Below are positions 1-8,532 of a DNA stretch of 40,949 nt, piece by piece (position 1 is the stretch's first letter; each line of letters starts with the position of its first letter). Both the position numbers and the translations under genes were made by a program. The stretch is from Candidatus Heimdallarchaeota archaeon (GTDB taxonomy: Archaea > Asgardarchaeota > Heimdallarchaeia > JABLTI01): assembly GCA_019056785.1 (NCBI GenBank), contig DXJV01000076.1, positions 1 to 40,949 of the forward strand, in the 5' to 3' direction. The notes under the pieces are model-generated. The model ran no database searches. It was given only the letters and a program-made list of their open reading frames with translations, and was not told where the DNA came from.

Positions 1-164
1 ATTTCTTTTCAAGCTTTCCCCTTAAATCTTCCCTTTCACACGTAAAAAAGGTCTCTCGTTTTAATTTTGCCTTGAACAGAATTGTTTTTTTATTTGAACA
101 TCAAAAGAATCTATAAGATACAGTTTATTTATCTTCATAAAATGTACCAGGAAGTAAATGTATT

Positions 165-941
165 ATGGTTGAATATAGATGTCCAGTTTGTGGGAAGCCC
201 GTATTACCCACATTCAAGTTTTGTAAGGCCTGTGGGGCACGACTGCCGAAAAGGATGTTTAAAGAAAAAGACGAACCTGAAGAAGATCTTCACGCAACCT
301 CTTTTGGTTCGGAAATTACAGTAAACGATAGCACTGAGGAAGATTTTTCCCTTACAGATGATATTGTTTATGCTCTTGCTGTGAAGGGCCGGTTGATCCT
401 TATTGATAAAGAAATGGAGGAAATTTTAGAGGAGATAGAAAACCTCGAGGAGAGGGTAAAGGTGGGTCTTGTTCCTAAAGAAGACGCTAAAAACAGAGTA
501 GATGAACTTAATAAGCGATTCGTTGAAATCAAAATAGAGAAAAAGCAACTGAAAAAGAAATCTACACCCATACCAATATTTGAGCTTATCGATAAAAAAG
601 AAACAGCAAAAGAACGTCTGAGTAAATTGAAAGGATTAAAGAAGGAGAAAAGCATCTCCCAAAAAACCTATGAAAAGATGGAAAGAGAATACCGTGAGGA
701 AATTGCTACGACCGAAAAAGCAATTACAAATGAATTGCTGAAAATGGAACGCTGGAAAGATCAATTAAAGAAACAGCTGGCACAAAAACGTGAAACACTT
801 GAAACTCTTTTCGTTCGCAAATCAACAGGTGAGCTCACTGAAGATGAATATAACAAAGAACGTGCGGAGCTTTCTGAGGAAATCAAAAATTGGGAGGCGG
901 CTTTAGAAGAATTGCAAAAAACTCTAAAGAAACTAAAATAA
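165..941 (+). CDS. Zinc-ribbon plus coiled-coil protein
   Basis: 258 residues. The N-terminus carries a zinc ribbon: a CPVCG knuckle at about residues 6-10 and CKACG about 15 residues later. The next stretch is acidic and low in complexity. From about residue 75 to the end the protein is almost wholly charged helix rich in E and K, which predicts long coiled coils. No catalytic motif is visible. Zinc-ribbon/coiled-coil proteins of this kind are common in Asgard genomes, and the function is unknown; a scaffolding role is a guess. The ATG follows a weak purine-rich stretch (aggaag about 10 bases upstream). It is convergent with the winged-helix regulator gene, the stops being only two bases apart. 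Confidence 0.75.
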   Translation: MVEYRCPVCGKPVLPTFKFCKACGARLPKRMFKEKDEPEEDLHATSFGSEITVNDSTEEDFSLTDDIVYALAVKGRLILIDKEMEEILEEIENLEERVKVGLVPKEDAKNRVDELNKRFVEIKIEKKQLKKKSTPIPIFELIDKKETAKERLSKLKGLKKEKSISQKTYEKMEREYREEIATTEKAITNELLKMERWKDQLKKQLAQKRETLETLFVRKSTGELTEDEYNKERAELSEEIKNWEAALEELQKTLKKLK

Positions 942-943
942 TT

Positions 944-1633
944 TCACTCTACTCCCTTTTTTTTCTCTTTTGCTTTTTTTTCTATGTCGCTCACCACAAT
1001 CCCCTCTGTGTCAGGGGAAGACGTTCGAGTCTCCCATGGCCCTAACTCGATTTTCATATAAATATCTTCATGGCTGGGACATTCAATACGCAATGAAATA
1101 CTCTTCAAATCCCGTTCCACAATCTCTGGCGTTAGACATCCTTCTTCCAATTTCTCAAGTAAAAATTGGATGTACCTTTCCGAGAGTACATTTAAACTAC
1201 CATTAATTAATTCTTTGCCTAATTCCCCCGGGTAATATCTAACAGTCCGACCATCTCGTATGATTTCAATAAGTTGCGCTTCCGCTAATCTTGATATATG
1301 GTGTCGAACAGTATCATGATGAATGCCAAGGTTACCTGCAATTTCAGTTTGATAGCAACCTGGGTTATTAATAATGTAGTCAAAGACCTTTGCAGCTGTT
1401 CCATTCTTAAGGATGGCATAAGCTTTTTCTGCAGACTCGGAACGAAGCATTTTTGGGAAATACAAACGCTTGCCACCAAATTTTGCTGATTTGATTAACC
1501 CATCTTTTTCGAGCATTCGAAGATGCCAGGAAAGCGTTCCCTGGGGCGCTGCAAGGGCACTTACTAATTCATAGAAATATGAGCCGGGAGTTTCGCATAC
1601 GAGTTGGTAAAGCTCTCTCCGAAGAGGATGCAT
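944..1633 (-). CDS. Tandem winged-helix transcriptional regulator (ArsR-like)
   Basis: 229 residues. There are two consecutive winged-helix units. The first, about residues 1-62, has a TLSWHLRMLEKDGLI recognition helix followed by a GGKRLYFP wing. The second, about 72-137, has HHDTVRHHISRLAEAQLI followed by RDGRTVRYYPG. The last 90 residues are of unknown type. Tandem ArsR/MarR-like winged helices are common among archaeal DNA-binding regulators. The ATG has no good SD upstream, so the transcript may be leaderless. The gene faces away from a 350-base non-coding region with short dyads, where it could act on itself or on the ACT-like gene; this is inference. Target and effector are unknown. 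Confidence 0.8.
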   Translation of the reverse strand: MHPLRRELYQLVCETPGSYFYELVSALAAPQGTLSWHLRMLEKDGLIKSAKFGGKRLYFPKMLRSESAEKAYAILKNGTAAKVFDYIINNPGCYQTEIAGNLGIHHDTVRHHISRLAEAQLIEIIRDGRTVRYYPGELGKELINGSLNVLSERYIQFLLEKLEEGCLTPEIVERDLKSISLRIECPSHEDIYMKIELGPWETRTSSPDTEGIVVSDIEKKAKEKKKGVE

Positions 1634-1981
1634 AAGAAGGGATAAGCGTTTCTCTTGGTATTTTTTTCCTGTCAGAGATCTTCATCTCCATTTAGTTTTC
1701 TAGCTATTGGTAGCTTTGGCGAGACAATTATTACTAAAGGTAAACTCACGCGCTCCTATAACATTTGCCTTTCTCTAATACTTTAATTTTTAGGTTAGAG
1801 ATTGGAAAAAAGCACTTATTTTCTGATTTTTTTTGAAAAAACTATTTTGTTTATAAACTCTTTCACCAAAAAAGTTATTAAAAAACATACAATAATTTAC
1901 CCACAGAAAAAAACTAATAAACCATCAAAGATTACTTTTAATGAGAAATTGTTAAAAATCTCTAATTAAGGAGAGGCAGTA
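1634..1981. other. Divergent intergenic region with short dyads
   Basis: No convincing gene was found in this 348-base AT-rich gap between divergent genes. It holds short inverted repeats: AGCTA-N4-TAGCT near 1701-1714 and CTCTAA (1773-1778) with TTAGAG (1795-1800). A TATA-like tttataaac lies near 1850, and there is a strong SD (aaggagagg) just before the ATG at 1982. The dyads are possible operator sites for the adjacent winged-helix regulator, but dyads this short also arise by chance in AT-rich DNA. Confidence 0.4.
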
Positions 1982-2404
1982 ATGACAACAGAAGTAACTG
2001 TAGCAAAGATGTGTAAGTTAGAAGTTGGGCAACCCATCCAATTACCCCAATCTTTTCTGGACGCGCTAAAACCTGAGGAAGGGAATTATGCAGTCATGAT
2101 TCTCGCCCCCAGCACGAAAATTATCCGAATAATCCCCACAACAAGCGATAAAGTTTACAAAGTGGGCATTGAAATCGGAAAGCTGAGTCCAGACTTTTTG
2201 AAGAAAATGGGTTCATTATTCATGAAAGCTGGTATAAAAACGCTTTATTCCACTGGGCTATGCTTTACCCAAGAAAGCTGTGTGTATGAAGGCTATATTG
2301 ACTCGAAAGAGTTCAAGAACGTAAATATGGAGACGATCAAAGAGGAACTAGCTGATATAGATGGCGTGTCTAAAGTAGACATTTCTGTCCTCGAGATCCC
2401 TTAA
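1982..2404 (+). CDS. ACT-like domain protein, function unknown
   Basis: 140 residues. The first 50 residues, with LEVGQPIQLPQSF and then a run of beta strands, loosely recall an AbrB/SpoVT swapped hairpin. Residues from about 58 to the end (VYKVGIEIG..., helix, CVYEGYIDS, helix, VSKVDISVLEIP) fit the beta-alpha-beta-beta-alpha-beta pattern of ACT-type ligand-binding domains. There are three Cys but no zinc-knuckle spacing. The start is well supported by aaggagagg 6-14 bases upstream. The stop codon overlaps a terminator-like hairpin, so the gene is probably monocistronic. A small-molecule-sensing regulator is plausible from the ACT-like fold but is an inference. Confidence 0.65.
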   Translation: MTTEVTVAKMCKLEVGQPIQLPQSFLDALKPEEGNYAVMILAPSTKIIRIIPTTSDKVYKVGIEIGKLSPDFLKKMGSLFMKAGIKTLYSTGLCFTQESCVYEGYIDSKEFKNVNMETIKEELADIDGVSKVDISVLEIP

Positions 2405-2430
2405 GGGGTTTTGTTTTTCCCCTTCTTTTC
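2403..2430 (+). terminator. Hairpin terminator after the ACT-like gene
   Basis: A perfect 6-bp stem AAGGGG (2403-2408) / CCCCTT (2419-2424) encloses a 10-base T-rich loop and is followed by a pyrimidine tract. The stem starts within the TAA stop codon at 2402-2404. This resembles an intrinsic terminator; many archaeal terminators need only the T-tract. Confidence 0.55.
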
Positions 2431-2535
2431 TTCTCTCATCCTCTTTCAAATATACATAACAGCTTTTAAATGCCCTAATGGATTTTTTATTATTTCATTT
2501 TGAGATTGTTCATCTGAAGCAACGTTTCTCATTTT

Positions 2536-3180
2536 TTATGAGGGTAATTTCTTCTTGGCACCAGTTGATGTTGTTTTTTGTGTTGTTGTTTTTGTTGCTC
2601 TTTTAATAGGCTTTTGATTAATACTTTCCAGTATTTCCAACATTTGGAGTTCTGTTTTTGACGATAAATCTTCAATTTGATCTCTAATATTTGTGAATTC
2701 TTTCTCAACCCTGGTTAATGTTGCTTTATTCGTTGCTTCGAAATCGATTCTTAGTTTTTTCAAGGCTTCAAAAAGTGGTTTAGTTTCACTTTTAATGTTG
2801 GATTGAACAATTTTTGTGATTGCCTTAATTGATTCTTCAGTTAATTCTACTTCAGAGAGGTTTGCTTGAATCATTTCCGAAACATTCTTTTGAACCAGTC
2901 CAATCCTTTTTTCCTGATTTTTTATATCTTTTTGAAGGGCTTTAATTGTATTATTTATGATTTCAAACATGACCATTTGTTGTGCGAGGATTTCTCGAAG
3001 ATTGGCAAGTTCTTGTTCTAAATTTGGAATCAATTTTGCTATATCTTTTCGTGTATCGAGAATTTCGCCAAATAAACCATCAATTACTTTATGGAAACTT
3101 TCAACTGTAGGAACTTGCCCCTCTGGGGTTTTAATAACATCAATTGTATAGGTCTGTTTTTTAGTTGTTTTTTTGCTCAT
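2536..3180 (-). CDS. Coiled-coil protein, function unknown
   Basis: 214 residues from the ATG at 3180. An in-frame TTG at 3222 would add 14 residues and overlap the upstream RING-like gene; the ATG is preferred because the following MSKKTTKK looks like a natural N-terminus, although its SD is poor. Almost the whole protein is heptad-patterned helix rich in E, K, I and L, ending in a basic Thr/Lys-rich tail (KRATKTTTQKTTSTGAKKK) that might bind nucleic acid. It lies 28 bases downstream of the RING-like gene on the same strand, so the two are probably co-transcribed. It could be a partner or substrate of the RING-like protein, but nothing in the sequence proves this. Confidence 0.65.
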   Translation of the reverse strand: MSKKTTKKQTYTIDVIKTPEGQVPTVESFHKVIDGLFGEILDTRKDIAKLIPNLEQELANLREILAQQMVMFEIINNTIKALQKDIKNQEKRIGLVQKNVSEMIQANLSEVELTEESIKAITKIVQSNIKSETKPLFEALKKLRIDFEATNKATLTRVEKEFTNIRDQIEDLSSKTELQMLEILESINQKPIKRATKTTTQKTTSTGAKKKLPS

Positions 3181-3208
3181 ATAACAACACAATCCACACT
3201 GTTTTCTT

Positions 3209-3601
3209 TCATTCTTTCTCAACTTCTTCTAATTGCCAGGCATGCAAACTTTGCATACAGACTGGGCATTTACCTTTGACTTTCAACCATTCGAAAATAT
3301 GAACATCATGAAAGATTGCTTGACACATAGGGCATTTTAAGACTTTATGGTGTTCTTTTATTGGAAGTTTACAAATCATGCAGATCTCTGGTTTCTTCTT
3401 CTCTAAGAGCCATTGCCCTTTTTCGGTAATATTGAAATTCACTAGGCCCCCATGGAGTGTTTTTTGCAATCGTTTCTGTTGATTCTTCTGTGTTGGTCCA
3501 ATCTCAAATTGAATTTGCTTGCCGATGAAAGCCTTTGGTTTTTTCGTTGTTGTTCCTTTCTGAACAACTCTTGTCACGAAAGTAATCTTATTTTCTGCCA
3601 T
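3209..3601 (-). CDS. RING-like (RING-H2-type) zinc protein
   Basis: 130 residues from the ATG at 3601, preceded by gagagtga; a TTG one codon earlier is less likely. The N-terminal ~60 residues are basic. A cross-brace zinc motif follows: C74-x2-C77, C90-x2-C93, H98-x2-H101, C112-x2-C115. The segment around FHDVHIFEWL...CPVC matches the RING-H2 signature FHxxCIxxWL...CPxC of eukaryotic E3 ligases, with the ligand order C,C,C,C,H,H,C,C. Small RING proteins occur in archaeal ubiquitin systems (Caldiarchaeum and Asgards). E3 activity is therefore a reasonable inference, not shown here. The downstream coiled-coil gene probably shares its transcript. No E2 or ubiquitin gene is adjacent. Confidence 0.72.
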   Translation of the reverse strand: MAENKITFVTRVVQKGTTTKKPKAFIGKQIQFEIGPTQKNQQKRLQKTLHGGLVNFNITEKGQWLLEKKKPEICMICKLPIKEHHKVLKCPMCQAIFHDVHIFEWLKVKGKCPVCMQSLHAWQLEEVEKE

Positions 3602-3818
3602 CAAGTCACTCTCAAATTAAGAGCCGCATTAAAAACGGGCACTAAATAATCATTTGACTTTAAGATTGATTAAGCTAGCTGATTAGTTCTGTAATTCCTA
3701 ATTATTCTTGAGCTTATTTTAGATAAATGTTTTTAGAAGAAAGCAATAAGGTTTATTATTTAGTTTTCCTACTTTTAAAGAGAAAATTATTTAATACCTA
3801 CACTTGAGAGGGACTTAA

Positions 3819-4151
3819 ATGGTAGAAGATAATCTTAGAAAATTGATCTATAAAAATTTGGAAGAAACGGAAATCGGAAAGGATCTTGTGGTTGTTAGCC
3901 AAAGAACTGCTTTTGTCTATGGTGAAGACCCAAGCGATAAAAAATACCTGCCAATTGAGGAATTTCTAATCACTATCTTAGCAAAGCAGGGCCCTATCGC
4001 ACGTGGTGATCTGGCTTCCCTCACGAATATCCCGAGAACAACTCTTTATGATGTCCTTACAAAATTAATCTCAAAAGGACTGGTGGAGAAAAAACCTGTT
4101 CATGTTCAGAAACGAGGGCGCCCGAAAGTTCTCTTTTCTGTTAAAAAATAA
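3819..4151 (+). CDS. Small winged-helix transcriptional regulator (TrmB/MarR-like)
   Basis: 110 residues. About residues 45-108 form one winged helix: FLITILAKQGPIARGDLA, then the recognition helix IPRTTLYDVLTKLISKGLV, then the wing KRGRPKVLFSV. The RTTLYDVLxKL pattern is typical of archaeal TrmB/MarR-like DNA-binding domains. The short N-terminal part has no recognised sensor. The ATG is preceded by gagaggga at good spacing. The gene is convergent with the large helicase gene, with 18 bases between stops. Confidence 0.75.
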   Translation: MVEDNLRKLIYKNLEETEIGKDLVVVSQRTAFVYGEDPSDKKYLPIEEFLITILAKQGPIARGDLASLTNIPRTTLYDVLTKLISKGLVEKKPVHVQKRGRPKVLFSVKK

Positions 4152-4169
4152 AGTAGTGGAGATTGTCTG

Positions 4170-7100
4170 TTAAAATTCTATGGAATCTATCTCATTGAGA
4201 AATTCTTTCAAAGCTTCTTCCGTTACACCATCAATTTCAAGTTGGCTAATTTGCTGTTCACCTTGCATAGATGCCTCTACTTGCCCCTCTTGTCTTTCTT
4301 TTTGGTCAGTTCTATTGGTAACTGTTGTGGCTTTCTTTTCACGTCTTTCTATAAGATTGAGAACCCAGTCATCTAATAATTCCTCATCGAGCCCTGTTAA
4401 GAGGTTCTTTAGGGTATCCCTAACTTCACTGGGTGTATCTACTGTTGGATCTTGTGAATAAATTAAGGGGGCAACATATTTTCCTCGGCGACGCTCTGCA
4501 CCTGGAACGGGTAAAATTGGTTCCCCACGATGTTTCTTCGCGATAGCAGCTTTTCTTCGCCATTGTCCTGTTTGTTTGTCATATTCAACTTGTTTTGTCG
4601 AGCCTGATGCTTTTACCATTTCAAAAATATGGGCCACTTTATTCTTAGAAAGCATTAAATAAATGATAAGTTTCATCCGCTCTGTTGTTGAGAGTTTATT
4701 GATGTTTCCAGATTGAATCTTTGTTTTTAGTTTAAGCTTCTCTTCTGGTGGTATTCTCGCGTCATCAATCGAATTTTGTAATAATTCAATCATTTGAGGT
4801 GTCAAATTCTCTCTCGGAGCAAAATCTTCTTGAATTTTCTTAAAGTTTTCTTGCATCTCTATTGGTAATCGTTGCATAATTTTATCCGAATTGGTTTTTT
4901 TGCCAAGAAGAACAGAAATGGTTCTATAACAATCAATCGTCCAGCTCTCTAATGCTCGCATTGCTCTCCCCCGCAATTGTTGCCAAGCGGTAACATCCCG
5001 AGTTGCTGTTGCATCGATTAAAATGTCTGGTGTTCGAACGTCCCAACCTGTTCGCGCCCAGGAAGAAACAAATACAAGCTGAATGGGCAATTCTTCCGAG
5101 TCGAGAAAGTCTGAAACAAGATCATAAATGAGTTGTTTCTGCCTTCCGGAAGGCATTTTTAAATAATAATATTCTTGCAGTTCTCCTGTTGCGGTTTCTA
5201 ATGTGCCTTTTTTGGCAAACTCAATTTTTCTGGCAATACTTGCATAATCATACAGCTTTTGAATGATATTGTTGACTCTCACAGAAGGATTGGTAATCCG
5301 ATCCTTTAACAAATTGACTGCAAGGTTTAAGTCTGTGTCTAAAATAACCATTTCATCGATAAATTCTTTCAGTGGTTCAAAGACTTTCTTAGTAAACTCG
5401 CCATAACGTGCTCGATAAACTTTTTTTAAGGAGGTAACATATTCAACCATTAATTCTCGAAATGTAAGGTAAATAAAATTACTAAGTTGCTCTTGGAATG
5501 GTAATTCATAAATTAGTTCCATAAAAAGCCGTTCAGTTAATTTATCAATAATTATTTCATTGCGAATGAAATCAGCCATCATTACATGTAACGGCTTTTC
5601 TAACGTAGGATTAAAACTAATATACATTTCAGATGATTGAACGGCAATTGGATTATATTTGATAATGTCTGTCCCTAAGCTTTGAGCAAAACTCCCACCA
5701 ACGCCTGAAAAGCCTGGTGAACCAATACCGGATTCGTATTCAATCTTGATCGTCCGGCCCGAGTCAAAAATCACGACTCCTTTTACATCTCTAATTTGTT
5801 CTTCTGCACTGATAATTGATTGAAGTGTCCCTACTCTGCCTTCCCCAATTTTTGTCCGTGCCCAAACATCGAGCGCTCGATAAATACCAACCATTGTAGA
5901 ACACATAATATCTCGGACCTTTTTCACAACTTCCCGTCTATCTTTGTACTGTTTGCGGATGTTATAGATGGTCGTTCGTTTGGGCATCCGAGTACCATAT
6001 TTCTCACTACTAATCATCTTCTTAAGGCTTGGTATCCGGATTAATTGTTCTAAGTGCATGACTAATTTCTCAGTTTCTTGAACAACTTCGCGGGCAGCAT
6101 TCTTATGAATTGAATTAGCAGCAAGAGAGATATCTGACCAGCTATTGTAGATTTGAACTGTTTGGACCAAATTTACATCTGCAAGTGTAAGGGGGCCTTT
6201 ATCTTTTCGGGGAGCCCATTCAACAAATTTTGCTTTTAATTTCTCCGTCGCTAATTCATTTCGATAACTTTGGTACATCCCCAAAAGCTCTTTACAAATA
6301 AAGAGCCGTTCATTAAGCGGGATTTTCTGAAATTCTTTTCGTAAATTATTATATCCAAAATAGCTCCACATTTCTTTCATGTTGGCTTTAATTTCATTGT
6401 GTAAATCTCTTATCGCCCGTTCTCTTCCAGAATAGGCAAAAGTTACCCCTAATTCAGCTATTGGCGCAACAAAACCATGGAGTACTAATTCTTTTTCAGG
6501 GACAATGTAGATGAGTTTCATCCCCAACTTCTTGAAGACTTTTTCATATGCTTTTGCCGTTCCAGAAAAACCAATTAAATTCTCAATGTGAGCACCTTTG
6601 TAAAGTTTTACTAGGCGTTTTGCAACTTCAAAAGTAGCGCTATTTTCTTGCTCGACAATTTTATGTGCTTCATCAAAAATGACAGAACGAATACCCAGCC
6701 AATTTATCAGCTGCTTTAATTCTCGTTCTTTTTTAGTCTTGGCGCCTAAAATCTGTGCAAGAGAGGTATAGGTGAGGATGATGATGGGAGGGATTTCTCG
6801 CGTCTTACTGATAAATGTCTCCAATTGACTTATTGTCCCAGAAAAGACAAACGTTGGCGAAATCTGCAAGCCAATTTCATTGAAACAAATAGAGTCAACC
6901 CACTGCGATTGATAATTTTGGGTGGGTACTAAGACTAAAATCGATTCGTTTTTTTGCAGCGTTCGTAGCCAATCTTGGATACACATCATTCCCATAAGTG
7001 TTTTCCCGGAACCCGTGGGCGAATCAATGATACTGGCATTATAATTATCCCCCTTAAACATATAATAGGCTTCAAGTTGATAGGGACGAGGAATAGGTGA

Positions 7101-8360
7101 GTTTATTATATCTTGATGTGGAATCTTTAGAAAGTCGCTCTTTTTCTTTTGCTCCTGTAGGGGTTCTTCGATGACCGGTTGTTTAGGCTGCTCCATAAGT
7201 TCTTTTTCTTTTTGGGTGCGCAATCGTTTTGCAACGAGCGATCTTTCACCTGTTTTTACAGGTTTGGTTTCGATTCTGCCTAACCGTTCACTTAAAATAC
7301 CAATTGAGATAGTTGCCATATCCGGTTCATAATGTAATTCATTCAATAAAATGTTCTCGAGTTCTTTAAGCCTGCCTTGAACATCTTCAATTCGATAGAA
7401 CCCTTTCTCCTGTAATCCTTTGTAGATTTCCGGCGGAAATAACGTAGAAAGTTCCTCTCGGCCAATATCCTCTCTTCTGTACATTTTTGTACCTATTTTA
7501 TAAACCAATTCAAAAATAATTGGTGGAATTTTTGTTCTTAATTCTTCAGAAATATTTGGTAAGGACGGCGGAGTAACCTCAATTACTCGTTGAACCTCTG
7601 CTACAAATCCATCTGCAACTAAGGATTCCAGATAAAATTTGATCGACTCTTCAGTTAACAGCTCAAGGACATATTTTTGTTCTCCTCTTTTCACCTCAGT
7701 TAAGATTTCTTTTACACTCATTGGCAAAGGATTGTTTTCCAAAATCTCAATTAAAACATCTTTTACGTATTCCTTTCGCATTTCTACGTCAAGAGTTTGG
7801 GGCTTTGGAATATTACGAGGTTTTGCACGGTGCATCTCCATTAGTGTGTCATAAAGTAATCGGATGTTTAGCAGCATCACCCTTGCTCGAAGCATGTCGC
7901 TTTTTGCAATAGCATCTCGATAGGCTTCTACAGAGCGGATGTACATTTTATGGGTTCGCCAGTAGTATTTCAGCTGTAATTCTTCATCTTCATTATCAAT
8001 GGCAGAGATAAACTTTTCACGAACGGCTTCACAATACCCGGTGGCGTTCCAGAAATCATCTGCCCCTAAGGTGGTAAAAATGTCTTCAGTTGAGTGAATT
8101 TGTTCCAAAAGCTCACTTGTATTTGCAACGGTTTCTTTCTCCCTTTTTAAATCTCTCACTTGGCTCTCTAGGTCTTTTTCTTCTTCATAAAGTTCTTTAT
8201 CTTCTTCTAATCCAAAGATATCTGGGCTATACTCCTCGATTTGTACGGTATCTTCAATAGGTGTTTCTAAAGGTGTGGCTTGTTGTTCTTCCTCAATAAT
8301 TTCTGGTACTTTTTTCCGCCGGAAAAGTCTTTTTAGCCAAGCAAAGAATTTTTTAAACAT
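4170..8360 (-). CDS. Giant SF2 (DEAH-type) helicase with a large inter-RecA insertion
   Basis: 1396 residues from the ATG at 8360; an upstream TTG at 8384 is less likely. The first 20 residues are a basic aromatic amphipathic helix (FKKFFAWLKRLFRRKK), followed by a strongly acidic linker, a helical region and a winged-helix-like segment near 210-265. Helicase motifs: a Q-like PRPYQ element, motif I PTGSGKT (about 446-452), motif II DEAH (about 562) and motif III-like SGTA. Much later come a GWDVRTPDIL stretch and motif VI QLRGRAMR (about 1127). The 560 residues between motifs II and VI are far more than usual, so a domain of several hundred residues is inserted between the RecA lobes. The C-terminal tail is charged. 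ATP-dependent translocation or remodelling on nucleic acid is inferred. It lies at the end of the actin/RHH/GTPase cluster and has its own apparent promoter. Confidence 0.8.
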   Translation of the reverse strand: MFKKFFAWLKRLFRRKKVPEIIEEEQQATPLETPIEDTVQIEEYSPDIFGLEEDKELYEEEKDLESQVRDLKREKETVANTSELLEQIHSTEDIFTTLGADDFWNATGYCEAVREKFISAIDNEDEELQLKYYWRTHKMYIRSVEAYRDAIAKSDMLRARVMLLNIRLLYDTLMEMHRAKPRNIPKPQTLDVEMRKEYVKDVLIEILENNPLPMSVKEILTEVKRGEQKYVLELLTEESIKFYLESLVADGFVAEVQRVIEVTPPSLPNISEELRTKIPPIIFELVYKIGTKMYRREDIGREELSTLFPPEIYKGLQEKGFYRIEDVQGRLKELENILLNELHYEPDMATISIGILSERLGRIETKPVKTGERSLVAKRLRTQKEKELMEQPKQPVIEEPLQEQKKKSDFLKIPHQDIINSPIPRPYQLEAYYMFKGDNYNASIIDSPTGSGKTLMGMMCIQDWLRTLQKNESILVLVPTQNYQSQWVDSICFNEIGLQISPTFVFSGTISQLETFISKTREIPPIIILTYTSLAQILGAKTKKERELKQLINWLGIRSVIFDEAHKIVEQENSATFEVAKRLVKLYKGAHIENLIGFSGTAKAYEKVFKKLGMKLIYIVPEKELVLHGFVAPIAELGVTFAYSGRERAIRDLHNEIKANMKEMWSYFGYNNLRKEFQKIPLNERLFICKELLGMYQSYRNELATEKLKAKFVEWAPRKDKGPLTLADVNLVQTVQIYNSWSDISLAANSIHKNAAREVVQETEKLVMHLEQLIRIPSLKKMISSEKYGTRMPKRTTIYNIRKQYKDRREVVKKVRDIMCSTMVGIYRALDVWARTKIGEGRVGTLQSIISAEEQIRDVKGVVIFDSGRTIKIEYESGIGSPGFSGVGGSFAQSLGTDIIKYNPIAVQSSEMYISFNPTLEKPLHVMMADFIRNEIIIDKLTERLFMELIYELPFQEQLSNFIYLTFRELMVEYVTSLKKVYRARYGEFTKKVFEPLKEFIDEMVILDTDLNLAVNLLKDRITNPSVRVNNIIQKLYDYASIARKIEFAKKGTLETATGELQEYYYLKMPSGRQKQLIYDLVSDFLDSEELPIQLVFVSSWARTGWDVRTPDILIDATATRDVTAWQQLRGRAMRALESWTIDCYRTISVLLGKKTNSDKIMQRLPIEMQENFKKIQEDFAPRENLTPQMIELLQNSIDDARIPPEEKLKLKTKIQSGNINKLSTTERMKLIIYLMLSKNKVAHIFEMVKASGSTKQVEYDKQTGQWRRKAAIAKKHRGEPILPVPGAERRRGKYVAPLIYSQDPTVDTPSEVRDTLKNLLTGLDEELLDDWVLNLIERREKKATTVTNRTDQKERQEGQVEASMQGEQQISQLEIDGVTEEALKEFLNEIDSIEF

Positions 8361-8364
8361 GTTT

Positions 8365-8421
8365 TCACGACCCTTGGGTATCAATTTTATTTTTTAGTGG
8401 CCCACGGCTGTTTCTCTTCAT
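8365..8421 (-). other. Candidate 18-codon leader ORF before the helicase
   Basis: In the helicase leader, an ATG at 8421 follows aaaggt and opens an 18-residue basic reading frame whose TGA (8367-8365) lies four bases before the helicase ATG. A SD-equipped mini-ORF this close could couple or attenuate translation, but an ORF of this size can arise by chance. Confidence 0.25.
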
Positions 8422-8440
8422 ATTTACCTTTCTTATTCAC

Positions 8441-8453
8441 TAAATATAAATAT
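8441..8453 (-). promoter_or_regulatory. Probable TATA box of the helicase gene
   Basis: Read on the minus strand, this is atatttatattta, about 80-90 bases upstream of the helicase ATG and downstream of the GTPase stop. It suggests the helicase can be transcribed separately from the upstream actin/GTPase genes, with a leader of roughly 55-60 bases. Confidence 0.4.
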
Positions 8454-8532
8454 CAGCATAAACATTAAACAAAAACCATTAAAACAGCTACTAATAATTA
8501 CCGTTTAGGGCAAGAAAGAATGGGAAAACAAG

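Noticed and set aside
2536..3180. Possible prefoldin or SMC-like fragment
   Set aside because: Heptad repeats alone do not define a family; no beta-hairpin or hinge is visible.
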